Source: an uncultured Lachnospiraceae bacterium (GTDB lineage: Bacteria; Bacillota; Clostridia; Lachnospirales; Lachnospiraceae). Taken from it: DNA of 61,745 nt. Position 1 is the stretch's first letter, and the number at the start of each line of letters is the position of its first letter. The position numbers were made by a program, and so were the translations under genes. Location: the NCBI GenBank assembly GCA_910588285.1, contig CAJUQB010000016.1:1-61745 (forward strand), written 5' to 3'. The notes beneath the pieces are model-generated. The model did not search any database. It saw only the letters and a list, made by a program, of their open reading frames with translations, and was not told where the DNA came from. Positions 15,422-24,897 of the stretch are shown one piece after another.

Positions 15422-16330
15422 TTGAAGATCGGCCTTATAGACGTGGACAGCCACCGGTGGCCGAACCTGTGCCTGATGAAACTGTCCGCCTACCACAAAG
15501 CCCAAGGCGATGCCGTAGAGTGGTGGCGGCCGGAGGGGCGGTATGACCTGGCATATAAGAGCCGGGTGTTCACCGACACCTACTCCAAGGACACGATCTC
15601 CGTCACCAATGCCGACCGGCTGATCTGCGGTGGCACCGGCTACGGGCCGGGGCCTGACCTGCCGGATGCCGTGGAGCATACCCGCCCGGACTACGGCCTG
15701 TACCCGCAGTTCCCCGATACCGCCTATGGCTTCCTCACAAGGGGATGCCCGAACCGATGCGGGTTCTGTATCGTGTCCGGCAAGGAGGGGGCGCAGAGCG
15801 TCCATGTGGCCGACCTCTCCGAGTTTTGGGGTGGGGAGAAAGAGATCAAGCTGATGGACGCCAACCTGCTGGCCTGCCGTGACCATGAGCGGCTGCTGGA
15901 ACAGCTTGCCGCCAGCCGTGCCTATGTGGACTTCTCCCAAGGGCTGGACATCCGGCTCATCACGCCGGACAATGTGGCGCTCCTGAATAAGATACGGACA
16001 AAGACCGTTCATTTCGCATGGGACAACCCCAACGCCGACCTGACCGGCTTTTTTCAGCGATTTTCGGAGCTGTCCAAGATCAGGGACTTCCGGCGCAAGC
16101 GGGTCTATGTGCTGACGAATTGGAACAGCACCCACGAGCAGGACCTCTACCGGGTGGACACCCTGCGGCGGATGGGTTTTGACCCCTATGTGATGGTGTA
16201 CGAGCGCCCTACCGCGCCGCCCATCACCCGCCACCTCCAAAGGTGGGTGAACAACAAGCGGATTTTCCGCACCGTGGAGAACTTTGCGGACTATGAGCCA
16301 GTGAAAAAACTGGGAGGGGAGGAAAAATAA
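15422..16330 (+). CDS. Radical SAM protein of a mobile-element type
   Basis: 302 residues. The iron-sulfur motif CPNRCGFC (CxxxCxxC, about residues 110-117) follows an N-terminal segment resembling the cobalamin-binding-like part of some radical SAM enzymes (IGLIDVDSHRWPNLCLMKLSAYHKAQGD). Later parts fit the half TIM barrel (IKLMDANLLACRD, VDFSQGLDIRLI). Proteins of this type occur in phages and conjugative elements with no known substrate. The start is a TTG preceded by GGAGG at 8 nt. It follows DUF6551 and precedes the recombinase cluster. Confidence 0.85.
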   Translation: MKIGLIDVDSHRWPNLCLMKLSAYHKAQGDAVEWWRPEGRYDLAYKSRVFTDTYSKDTISVTNADRLICGGTGYGPGPDLPDAVEHTRPDYGLYPQFPDTAYGFLTRGCPNRCGFCIVSGKEGAQSVHVADLSEFWGGEKEIKLMDANLLACRDHERLLEQLAASRAYVDFSQGLDIRLITPDNVALLNKIRTKTVHFAWDNPNADLTGFFQRFSELSKIRDFRRKRVYVLTNWNSTHEQDLYRVDTLRRMGFDPYVMVYERPTAPPITRHLQRWVNNKRIFRTVENFADYEPVKKLGGEEK

Positions 16331-16463
16331 CCTTGTCCTATGCGTAGATAGCCTGTCCACTGTCATTTTCAGGATTGTCCACCCCATAAGATGTTGAAAG
16401 CAGCCAAACTGCAATACCCGGAGGATGGCGGGACCGTTCCACCGGGGGATTGGAGGTATCTCT

Positions 16464-16703
16464 ATGACCGAAGCGATGAAGAATGTTGACCCCCGCAAGG
16501 TGGACCGGGCAACGCTCCGTGACCGCAGCACCGTCCGCATTGACCCGGACGCCCCCACCGAGGAGCGCATCCGTGCCTGGATCGAACAGATGGGCAACCC
16601 GTATGTCTACCTGGACGGCGGCGTGGTGGTGAAATTGAGCTTTGCGGACAAGGGCGAGACCATCGAGGACCGCATCAACGCCCTTTACCTTGCCGGGGCT
16701 TGA
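16464..16703 (+). CDS. Small protein resembling DUF6870
   Basis: 79 residues: VDPRKVDRATLRDRSTVRID, then TEERIRAWIEQMGNPYVYLDGGVVVKLSF and a short acidic end. I associate the pattern (a VDP start, then NPY and VVVKLSF) with the DUF6870 family of element-encoded proteins. ATG 16464 has GGAGG at 7 nt. It lies directly upstream of the recombinase trio and might assist or regulate excision, which is only inference. Confidence 0.65.
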   Translation: MTEAMKNVDPRKVDRATLRDRSTVRIDPDAPTEERIRAWIEQMGNPYVYLDGGVVVKLSFADKGETIEDRINALYLAGA

Positions 16704-16719
16704 CATCCTTGTGTATTTC

Positions 16720-16757
16720 GGGGTTCCGGCGCTATGATGCTCCCATAGCCGGGGACC
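16720..16757 (+). repeat. Imperfect long hairpin upstream of the recombinase trio
   Basis: GGGGTTCCGGCGCTATG and CATAGCCGGGGACCCC flank a short loop. It lies 50 nt before the first recombinase start, with no T-run. It may be a regulatory hairpin or an attachment-site relic. Confidence 0.45.
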
Positions 16758-16805
16758 CCGCCAAAAACGGGGGCTGGCTGACCAAAAAACGAGAGGAGGT
16801 TTCCC

Positions 16806-18440
16806 ATGCCCCAAAAGATTTATAAGACCGGCATCTATGCCCGGTTATCCAAAGAGGATGCTGACGGCATCGAGAGCAACAGCATCCAGAGCCAGCGGGC
16901 CATCTGTCTGGCTTACATAGAAAGCCACGAGGACCTTGAGCTGGTGGACACCTATATTGACGATGGGCGGACAGGCAGCAACACGGACCGTCCGGGCTTT
17001 CAGAAAATGCTTGAGGATATGCGCTCCGGCCGTATCGACTGCGCCGTGAGCAAGGACCTGAGCAGGTTTTCACGGAACTATATCGACGCCGGGAACTACC
17101 TGGAAAAGATTTTCCCGGCGATGGGCATCCGCTATATCGCCATCAACGACAACTACGACAGCATGGCGCCCGGAGCGGGTTCCGACACCATCACCCTGCC
17201 GTTCAAGGTGCTGGTGAACGACATCTACTGCCGGGACATCTCCATCAAGATACGCACCAGCTTAGAAGTCAAGCGGAAAAAGGGCGAGTATGTGGGCGGT
17301 TTCGCTCCCTACGGCTACAAAAAAGCCCCGCAGGACAAGAACCGACTGCTGGTGGACGAGGACGCCGCCGAGGTCGTGACCATGATCTTCGGGATGTTCA
17401 AGGACGGGTTCCCCATCCTGAAGATAGCGGGGCGGCTCAACGCCAGCGGCATCCCCACCCCGATGGACTACAAGCGGATGCAGGGCGTCAACTTCCAGAC
17501 GGCTTTCCGCACCAGGGAGCGGTCGGAATGGGAGTATGTGACCATCAAGCGCATCCTCTCCAACATCGTCTACACCGGGGTGCTTGTCCAGGGGAAACGG
17601 GGGACGCCCAACCACAAGGTACGCTCCGTCCGCCCTAAGGAGAAGGCGGACTGGGTACGGGTGGAGAACGCCCATGAGCCGATCATCTCCTGCACCGATT
17701 TCGAGGCGGTGGCGGAGCTGATGCGCCGGGACACACACTGCGTCTCCGGCAGCGACCGGCACAGCCTCTTTTCCGGGTTCCTGTTCTGCGGGGACTGTCA
17801 GGCATCCATGACCCGCAAGACGCAGAAACGGGGCGGCAAGCAGTATGTCTATTACAACTGCGGCGGCAACAAGCGCACCCATCAGTGCAGTCCCCACTCA
17901 TTCAGCGAGGCAAAGCTGACGGACATCGTGTTCCATGCCATCCATGACCAGATCGAGGTGGTACTGCATCTGGATGAGGTCCTGCGGTTCATCGACACCC
18001 TCCCCCAGCGGGACCGCAGGGTGTTCAGCTACGAGGCGCAGATGACCCGGCTGGAGGAGGAGATACAGCGGTACAAGAAACTGGAGCTTGGGCTGTATGA
18101 GAACTTCGTGGACGGCATCATCAACAAGACGGAGTACACCGACTTCCGGGAGAACTACCGGGGGCAGATCGAGGAAAAACAGGCGGCGCTCCAGCGGCTG
18201 AAACGGGAACAGCAGGACGCCGCCGCGATGGGCAGCCAGAAGCGGGCATGGGTGCAGGTTTTCGCACAGTATGAGAATGTGCAGGAGCTTGACCGCCGCC
18301 TGCTGGTGGCCCTGGTGGATAAGGTTTTCATCTACGAGGATAAGCGTGTCGAGATCGCCTTTCGGTATCGGGATGAGTTCGACAGGGCATTGGAGATCGC
18401 AAAAAATTACGCCGGCCGTCAGGTTCCGGCGGCGGGCTGA
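16806..18440 (+). CDS. Large serine recombinase 1 of element A
   Basis: 544 residues. The resolvase domain starts at once with TGIYARLSKED, whose serine 15 is the predicted nucleophile. KDLSRFSRNYIDAG (about 79-92) holds the catalytic arginines. The recombinase domain follows (FAPYGYKKAPQDK), then a zinc ribbon (FCGDCQASM ... YYNCGG) and a coiled coil near the C-terminus. This is the full domain set of an integrase able to insert and excise a conjugative element. It is the first of three tandem recombinases; the next gene starts 12 nt downstream. Confidence 0.93.
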   Translation: MPQKIYKTGIYARLSKEDADGIESNSIQSQRAICLAYIESHEDLELVDTYIDDGRTGSNTDRPGFQKMLEDMRSGRIDCAVSKDLSRFSRNYIDAGNYLEKIFPAMGIRYIAINDNYDSMAPGAGSDTITLPFKVLVNDIYCRDISIKIRTSLEVKRKKGEYVGGFAPYGYKKAPQDKNRLLVDEDAAEVVTMIFGMFKDGFPILKIAGRLNASGIPTPMDYKRMQGVNFQTAFRTRERSEWEYVTIKRILSNIVYTGVLVQGKRGTPNHKVRSVRPKEKADWVRVENAHEPIISCTDFEAVAELMRRDTHCVSGSDRHSLFSGFLFCGDCQASMTRKTQKRGGKQYVYYNCGGNKRTHQCSPHSFSEAKLTDIVFHAIHDQIEVVLHLDEVLRFIDTLPQRDRRVFSYEAQMTRLEEEIQRYKKLELGLYENFVDGIINKTEYTDFRENYRGQIEEKQAALQRLKREQQDAAAMGSQKRAWVQVFAQYENVQELDRRLLVALVDKVFIYEDKRVEIAFRYRDEFDRALEIAKNYAGRQVPAAG

Positions 18441-18452
18441 GAGGGATAGATT

Positions 18453-20162
18453 ATGGCACGAAAGAGCAGAAAAGCACAGGTGCAGGGTACACCTGTGGTG
18501 GAAATTAAAAAAGAAACAACGGCGCTGTCCACCGCCATCTACGCCCGTCTGTCCGTGGAGAACAGCGGCAAGGACGATGACGGGAACTCCCTGCAAAACC
18601 AGATCGACGTCTGCCGGGACTACCTGGACGGATGCCCGTGGCTCCGGCTCACGGAGGTATATTCCGACAACGGCCGGACGGGGACCGTGTTCGACCGTCC
18701 GGCGTGGAACCGCCTGATGGACGATGTGCGCTCCGGGAAGATACAGTGCATCGTAGTCCGTGACCTCAGCAGGTTCGGGCGCGACTATGTGGAGACGGGC
18801 AACTATCTGGAAAAGATTTTCCCGGCGCTGGGGACACGGTTCATCTCCGTCAAGGAGAACTTTGACAGCTTCACCGCCAGCGGCTCTACGGAAACCTTGT
18901 CGGTGAGCCTCCAGAACCTGGTGAACGCCATCTATTCCAGGGACATCTCCAAAAAGGTCTCCACGGCGCTCCGGGCGCAGATGGAGACAGGGACCTTTCG
19001 GAACCGCAACCTCCCCTACGGCTACCTCTGGAACGAGGATAAGACCGCCTATGTGGTGGATGAAGATGCCGCCGCTGTTGTCCGGCAGATTTTTGAGTGG
19101 AAACTGCAAGAGGTATCGGTCTACACCATCATCGACCGGCTGAAAGCGGACGGTGTGGAAAGCCCGGAGCGGCACAAGCGCAGGGTCGGCACACGCAACG
19201 GGGACAACATCCAGGGGCAGGGCTGGTGTCCCTCCACCATCCGGGCCATCCTGCAAAACCGGGCGTATATCGGGGAGATGATCTGCGGGAAGTCCGAGAC
19301 GGCGCTCTACAAGGGGCTGAAAAAGCGGCTTGCCGCAAAGGAGAACTGGGTCGTGGTCTTGGACGCGCACCCGCCCATCGTCACCACCGAGGAGTTTGAG
19401 GCGGTGGAGCGGCAGCTGCAGGAGGGCAGCGCACACCGGGAAAGCACGATGGAGTGGTCGGCGGACATCCGGGCCGGGATGATCGACCTCTTTGAAAGGA
19501 AGATATTCTGCGGTGACTGTGAAAAGCGGATGTACTACAAGCGGCAGCGCATCCAGTGCAAGGGCGTTGTTTTCCGGGGCGTTTATGATTGCAGTACCCA
19601 TATGCGCCGGGGGCATGACACCTGTTTCAGCCATTCCATCCGGCAGGACGCCCTCAACGAAAAGGTGTTTAACATTGTCCGTGACCAGCTCCGGGTGGCG
19701 CTCGACTATGAAAAGCTACTGAAAGCCATGCGGGGCAGCACCAGCGAGGCGAACGTCCGGGAGAAGTACAACGCGGCGGTGTCCAGCGTCAAGCTGAAAC
19801 TGAACGCCCTGAAAAAGAAACGGACGGGCCTGTATGAGAACTATGTGGAGGGCATCCTGAACGAGGAGGAATACGCCTTTGCCAAGCAGACCTATGAGGA
19901 GCAGTACGAGGCCCTGAGCCGCCTGCTGGACGAGGCGGTGGAGCGCCGGGAGCGGTTCCTGCAATCCATCTCCCCGGAGAATAAGTGGCTCACCATGATG
20001 CGGGGCGTTTCCGAGGAGACAAAATTGACACAGGAGCTGGTGGACGCGATAATCAAGAGGGTGCTGGTCTACGACAAGGACCACATCGAGGTCGAACTGA
20101 ACTATAACGATGTGTTTGAGGCCATGTGTGAGTGCGTTGAACAAATGAAGGAGGCGGGCTGA
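18453..20162 (+). CDS. Large serine recombinase 2 of element A
   Basis: 569 residues. A basic leader MARKSRK precedes the resolvase domain; TAIYARLSVEN puts the catalytic serine at residue 34. RDLSRFGRDYVETG holds the arginine pair. The recombinase domain (LPYGYLWNEDK), a zinc ribbon (FCGDCEKRMYYK) and coiled coil (LKKKRTGLYENYVEGIL) are complete. The second gene of element B's trio (23263) also begins MARKSRK, so the three positions of the two trios correspond. The next gene starts one base after the stop. Confidence 0.93.
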   Translation: MARKSRKAQVQGTPVVEIKKETTALSTAIYARLSVENSGKDDDGNSLQNQIDVCRDYLDGCPWLRLTEVYSDNGRTGTVFDRPAWNRLMDDVRSGKIQCIVVRDLSRFGRDYVETGNYLEKIFPALGTRFISVKENFDSFTASGSTETLSVSLQNLVNAIYSRDISKKVSTALRAQMETGTFRNRNLPYGYLWNEDKTAYVVDEDAAAVVRQIFEWKLQEVSVYTIIDRLKADGVESPERHKRRVGTRNGDNIQGQGWCPSTIRAILQNRAYIGEMICGKSETALYKGLKKRLAAKENWVVVLDAHPPIVTTEEFEAVERQLQEGSAHRESTMEWSADIRAGMIDLFERKIFCGDCEKRMYYKRQRIQCKGVVFRGVYDCSTHMRRGHDTCFSHSIRQDALNEKVFNIVRDQLRVALDYEKLLKAMRGSTSEANVREKYNAAVSSVKLKLNALKKKRTGLYENYVEGILNEEEYAFAKQTYEEQYEALSRLLDEAVERRERFLQSISPENKWLTMMRGVSEETKLTQELVDAIIKRVLVYDKDHIEVELNYNDVFEAMCECVEQMKEAG

Positions 20163-20163
20163 G

Positions 20164-21768
20164 ATGACGGATCACAGGGTCGGCATTTATATCCGGCTCT
20201 CCCTGGCGGATGAAGATACCGGGAGCCGGAAAACAGAGAGTGACAGCGTGGGCAACCAGCGGGAGCTGATCCATCAGTTCCTGGACCGCCACCCCCAGCT
20301 GAAAGCCGCTCCCCGGTTTGAGTTCGTGGACGATGGCTACACCGGGACGAATGAGAACCGCCCCCAGTTCCAGGCGTTGATGCAGGAGCTTCGCACCGGG
20401 GCCATCAATGTGCTGGTCACAAAGGATTTTTCCAGATGCCACCGGGACTACACGCAGATGGGCAACTACCTGGAATGTGTTTTTCCGTTCCTCGGCGTCC
20501 GCTATATCTCCATCAATGACGGCTATGACAGCGATGACTACAAGGGCGTGACCTCCGGCATGGATGTGGTACTGCGGAACATTATCTATGAGGCGTACAG
20601 CAAGGACCTGTCCATCAAGACCACCACGGCGAAGATCATCATGATGAAGCAGGGCAAGTACATAGGCAGTTTCGCTCCCTATGGCTTTCGGTTCCACCCC
20701 ACGGTCAGGAACAAGCTGGTGATAGACGAGGAATCGGCGGCAATCGTGCGGCGTATCTTTGATATGACCCTGCAAGGCTGCGGCAGTACAGAAATCGCCC
20801 GCCGCCTGAACAGCGAGGGCATCCTTACCCCCGGCGCGTACTTCCGCATGAAAAATCCGGGCAGCAACCGTTTCAAAAAAGCCTCTGAAAAGAACGGCTG
20901 GACGGCGGCAGCGGTGCTGAACATCCTCCACCAGTACGAGTACACCGGGGCGCTGGTGGGGCGCAAGCGGTACAAGGCCAGCCTCCACGAAAAGCGCACC
21001 GTCCCGCAGGACAGAGCCGACTGGATCATCTATGAGGGGGCGCATGACGCCATCATCAGCAAGGAGGACTTTGACCGGGCGCAGGAGGCCATCCGGCAGA
21101 GGCCGAGGCGGGCCAGGGGGCCGGCCCAGGAGTACCCGCTGAAAGGGCTTCTCAAATGCGGCAACTGCCATCGGACATTGAGCCGCATCCATAGTTCCGC
21201 CGGATATTACTACCGATGCACCAAGAGCAAGGCGGATGAGGACAGCGACTGTCCCAAGGGCAAGCTGTTCACCGAGAAAGAGATCGAGGGCATCGTGTTC
21301 CGGGCGGTCAAGCAGATGCTGACGGTATGCCAGGAGCGCAGGGCGCAGAAGTCCGCCCTGGTGCTGACCCGCAGGGAGCGTATCACCGCCTGTGTCGCGG
21401 AGCTGCAAAGGCTCCAGCAGGAACAGGAGCGGTACAAGCAGGAAAAACTCCGGGCATACGAGAATTTCAGCGGCGGCACACTGTCCAAGGACGCCTACCT
21501 GAAACAGCGGGCAGAGATAGACGGCAAGCTCTCCACCGTCAAAAGTGAGCAGGACAATCAGGAACAGCTTTTGACCGACTTGGAGCGCATGGCTTTTCAG
21601 GACAGCGCACGGGAGGACGATGTGTTCACCCCCTATGCCGGGGCAACGGAACTGACAGCGGAGCTGGCGGGAACATTCATCAAGGAGGTTCTGGTGTCCT
21701 CTCCCACGGAGATTGAGATTGTCTGGAAGTTTCGGGATGTGTTCGATATGCAGAGCGAGGATAAGTGA
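20164..21768 (+). CDS. Large serine recombinase 3 of element A
   Basis: 534 residues. VGIYIRLSLAD gives catalytic serine 13. KDFSRCHRDYTQMG replaces the more usual KDLSRFGRDY but keeps the arginines. The recombinase domain (FAPYGFRFHP), zinc ribbon (LKCGNCHRTL ... YYRCTKSK) and coiled coil are intact. It is the last gene of element A; the border with element B lies about 110 nt beyond its stop. Confidence 0.92.
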   Translation: MTDHRVGIYIRLSLADEDTGSRKTESDSVGNQRELIHQFLDRHPQLKAAPRFEFVDDGYTGTNENRPQFQALMQELRTGAINVLVTKDFSRCHRDYTQMGNYLECVFPFLGVRYISINDGYDSDDYKGVTSGMDVVLRNIIYEAYSKDLSIKTTTAKIIMMKQGKYIGSFAPYGFRFHPTVRNKLVIDEESAAIVRRIFDMTLQGCGSTEIARRLNSEGILTPGAYFRMKNPGSNRFKKASEKNGWTAAAVLNILHQYEYTGALVGRKRYKASLHEKRTVPQDRADWIIYEGAHDAIISKEDFDRAQEAIRQRPRRARGPAQEYPLKGLLKCGNCHRTLSRIHSSAGYYYRCTKSKADEDSDCPKGKLFTEKEIEGIVFRAVKQMLTVCQERRAQKSALVLTRRERITACVAELQRLQQEQERYKQEKLRAYENFSGGTLSKDAYLKQRAEIDGKLSTVKSEQDNQEQLLTDLERMAFQDSAREDDVFTPYAGATELTAELAGTFIKEVLVSSPTEIEIVWKFRDVFDMQSEDK

Positions 21769-21794
21769 TATAAGGGTTCTACTTCAAGATAAAG

Positions 21795-21845
21795 CGGATG
21801 CCGGAGGCGGTCTGAACAAGACTTGTTGGCCGCCTCTGGCATCCG
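21795..21845 (+). terminator. 16-bp hairpin near the end of element A
   Basis: CGGATGCCGGAGGCGG (21795-21810) pairs with CCGCCTCTGGCATCCG (21830-21845); the only non-Watson-Crick pair is G-U. The loop has 19 nt and there is no T-run. It sits between the last recombinase and the element border, so it may be a terminator or part of the attachment region. Confidence 0.55.
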
Positions 21846-21861
21846 TAAAAAATTTGGTGCT

Positions 21862-21882
21862 TTGTCAACACAAGGAGACCTC
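21862..21882. mobile_element. Inferred right junction of element A inside a recombinase gene of element B
   Basis: To the right of GACCTCTCCCGCC (from 21877) the DNA encodes a serine recombinase from its DLSRLGREY motif onward. To the left there is no trace of the expected catalytic domain, only the element A tail. The recombinase frame is otherwise open to its natural end. The exact crossover cannot be fixed without the left end; a site within CAAGGAGACC is my estimate. Confidence 0.7.
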
Positions 21883-23262
21883 TCCCGCCTAGGGCGGGAG
21901 TATATAGAGACTGGCCGTTATATGCGCCGGGTATTCCCGGCTTACGGCGTCCGCTTTATCGCCATCAATGATAACGTGGACACGGAAAATGACACTGCCG
22001 ATGACCTTACCGTCTCCGTCAAAAATATTATGAACGAGGCATACAGCCGGGATATTTCCGTAAAGACCCGGAGCGCCCTGGATGTGAAACGCCGCAGCGG
22101 TGATTTTGTCGGAGCTTTTACCATTTACGGCTATGTGAAAACCGGCGACAAGCATAAGGGCCTGGAAGTTGACGAATATGCCGCAGGCGTGGTGCGGGAT
22201 ATTTTCAGAAAGCGGCTGGAAGGATTCAGCGCTTCCCATATCGCGGATGAACTGAACCGGATGGGCATACTCTCCCCTCTGGCTTATAAGCGCAGCCACG
22301 GGATGCCCCATGCCAAAGGCGGCTATACGGACCGTAAGGACTGTAAATGGTCTGCGACTACGATTATCCGTATTTTGCAGGATGAAACCTACACCGGAAC
22401 GCTGGTCCAGGGGAAACAGACGACGCCCCACTTCAAGCTGAAAGAGCGTGAAGACAAGCCTTCTTCCGAATGGATTCGTGTGGAGGGCGCCCATGAAGCA
22501 ATTATCCAGAAACATGATTTTGACCTGGTGCAGAGGCTTCGCCGGATTGACACCCGGACTTCTCCCAAATCAGATAAGGTATATTTGTTCTCCGGCATTT
22601 TGATCTGTGGGTGCTGCGGCTGCCGTATGACCCGTAAGACGAACCGCTATAAGGATAAGGAATACCATTACTACTATTGTCCGACTGGAAAGAAGAACGG
22701 CTGTACTTCCTCCGTCATGTTAAAGGAAACGGACTTGATTGAGTGTGTGCAGGACAGTCTAAAGGGCCATATTGAAAATGTAGCTTCCCTGGACGCACTG
22801 CTGTCCAGTATCAGCCAGGAACGGATCAACCGGGAACTGGTTCAGGAATATACTGCGCAGATCAAGGCGAACGAAAAACAGCGGGCGCAGATTGAGGGTT
22901 TCAAGACAAAGCTCTATGAAAACCTGGTAAGCGGGATTCTTACCAAAGAAGAATATCTTTCCTATAAACGGAAATACAATGCCGACATTGAAATTCTGCA
23001 AAAAGCGATTGCCGAATGGGAAGAACGCCTGACGGATGTACTGGAGAACCGCAGCGAGCGGAACCGATGGATCAATCATTTCATGCAATTCTCCACGATG
23101 GAGGAAATTGACCGCCGTGCGGTCATGCAGCTTATCCGCAGTATTCGGGTGCTCGGCAAGGAAGAGTTACATATTGAATTCAACTACCAGGATGAATACA
23201 AAAAGGCCGTCGCACTGGCGGAGCAGATCGCGGAACAGGCCGCAGAAAGGAAGGTGAGCTAA
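21877..23262 (+). pseudogene. Large serine recombinase 4 (element B), N-terminus lost
   Basis: About 460 residues remain, starting at DLSRLGREYIETGRYM, the region of the second catalytic arginines. The first 70-80 residues, with the IYxRLS catalytic serine, are missing, and there is no ribosome site in front. The recombinase domain, zinc ribbon (ICGCCGCRMTRKT) and coiled coil are intact. The missing part should lie left of element A. It cannot recombine DNA as it stands. Codon use is richer in A and T than in the first trio, fitting a different element. Confidence 0.88.
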
Positions 23263-24897
23263 ATGGCAAGAAAAAGCAGGAAACAGACGGAAGCTCCTAT
23301 GCCGGCACCGTCCTTATATGTATATGTGGCGCTGTATATCCGGCTTTCTGTGGAGGATAACAAGAAACGGGGCTGTTCTGTGGAGAACCAAAAGCTGGTG
23401 CTGAATGATTATCTGGCGGATAAACCGGATTTTATAGTCTATGACACATACATTGATAACGGCCTTACGGGTACGAATTTCCACCGTCCCGGATTCCAGC
23501 AGATGCTTTCGGATATTGAAGCAGGCCATATTAACTGTGTGATCGTCAAAGACCTTTCCAGGTTGGGGCGCAATTCCATTGATACCGGCTACTATATTGA
23601 GCAGTATTTTTACGCGCACAATGTCCGTTTTATTGCGGTCACAGACCAGTTTGACACGGCAGACCCCGGCAACCTTCACGGCGGCATTATGCTTCCTCTA
23701 AAGAATATGATAAACGAAGCCTATTCCCTGGATATTGGAAGAAAAATTAAGGCGCAGGCACGGCAGGCCATGAAAGACGGTGATTATATCGGCGCACGGG
23801 CGCCTTATGGCTACCGGAAAGACCCGAATAACTGTCACAAGCTGCTGATTGACGAGGAAACAGCTCCGGTCGTGAAACAGATTTTTGACTGGGCTTATGA
23901 GCGTGTGGCGTTGAACCGTATCGTCCGTAATCTCAATGAAATGGGAATTACGGCGCCGAGCCACTACAAAAAATCTACCGGCGAGATCACCAGCCCCGGC
24001 CTGATCGGCAGCGGAAAATGGCAGACCCGCACGGTAATGAAGATTCTGGAAAGCGAGGTTTATACCGGTGATCTGGTGCAGGGCAAGACAAAGATGGTGG
24101 ATCATCAGCAGGTCACGGCCGATGACGACAACCTGATTATTGCCAGACACACCCATGAGCCGATTATCAGTCACGAACTCTTTACTGCGGTACAGGAATA
24201 CCGGAAACAGGTCTGTGAGGAAAGCAGGGCTGTTCCAAAGCGGCCCTATACTCCGAACATTTTCAAAGGGAAGGTGTTCTGCGCCGACTGCGGCAGAAGC
24301 CTCCACCGGCAGCGGGCCGAGCGCAAGAAAGGCCCGGATATTTACTGGTTCCATTGTCTCACGAACAGCCGTGTAGCCAAAGATACCTGCAAAGGCGTGA
24401 TGATGCAGGAGACAGAGCTGATTGCAACTGTCACCGCTATTTTAGAAAAAGAGCTTTCCGTTGCTTTGGGTATGTCTCTCCCTCTCTTTCAGTTGGAGGC
24501 AAGGCAGAAACAGAAAAAAGACGGTCTGAAATCCCAAATGTCTGCCAAACGGCAGGATATAGAGAAACAGCGGCGTCTGATTCGCGGGCTGTATGAAAAC
24601 TTCGTACAGGGCATTTTAACCAGCGAGGAATATTTTGAACTGAAAGCAGGTTACGAGGGATCTATCACTGTTCTTTCCGGCGATATTGAGGCGCTTGAAA
24701 AAGGTATGGATGCCCTGGACGACCAGCTTGTACGCTACCGTGCAATGGAAAAAGACGCAAAATCACTGGCGCAGGACCATGTACTGACGGCGGAGCTTAT
24801 TGAACGGCTGATTGACCGGATTGAGATCGACCACGAGCGGAATATCCGTGTTTCTTTCCGGTTTAAGAGCGAATTTCAGAGGGAGGCGGTAAAATGA
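23263..24897 (+). CDS. Large serine recombinase 5 (element B)
   Basis: 544 residues. It starts with MARKSRK like recombinase 2, and VALYIRLSVED gives catalytic serine 29. KDLSRLGRNSIDTG carries the arginines. It has a recombinase domain (RAPYGYRKDPN), a zinc ribbon (FCADCGRSL ... CLTNSRVAKDTC) and a coiled coil. The ATG follows the stop of recombinase 4 immediately. It overlaps the next gene by ATGA. Intact, yet probably dependent on a partner lost by disruption of recombinase 4. Confidence 0.92.
   Translation: MARKSRKQTEAPMPAPSLYVYVALYIRLSVEDNKKRGCSVENQKLVLNDYLADKPDFIVYDTYIDNGLTGTNFHRPGFQQMLSDIEAGHINCVIVKDLSRLGRNSIDTGYYIEQYFYAHNVRFIAVTDQFDTADPGNLHGGIMLPLKNMINEAYSLDIGRKIKAQARQAMKDGDYIGARAPYGYRKDPNNCHKLLIDEETAPVVKQIFDWAYERVALNRIVRNLNEMGITAPSHYKKSTGEITSPGLIGSGKWQTRTVMKILESEVYTGDLVQGKTKMVDHQQVTADDDNLIIARHTHEPIISHELFTAVQEYRKQVCEESRAVPKRPYTPNIFKGKVFCADCGRSLHRQRAERKKGPDIYWFHCLTNSRVAKDTCKGVMMQETELIATVTAILEKELSVALGMSLPLFQLEARQKQKKDGLKSQMSAKRQDIEKQRRLIRGLYENFVQGILTSEEYFELKAGYEGSITVLSGDIEALEKGMDALDDQLVRYRAMEKDAKSLAQDHVLTAELIERLIDRIEIDHERNIRVSFRFKSEFQREAVK

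Noticed and set aside
16700..16738. TTGACA with TATGAT upstream of the first recombinase as promoter
   Set aside because: The spacer is 27 nt, far from 17; the recombinase promoter remains unidentified.
17898..19634. Long open frame on the minus strand opposite recombinases 1 and 2
   Set aside because: It is a shadow of GC-rich codons in the real genes; composition is His/Leu/Pro/Val-rich and there is no start signal.
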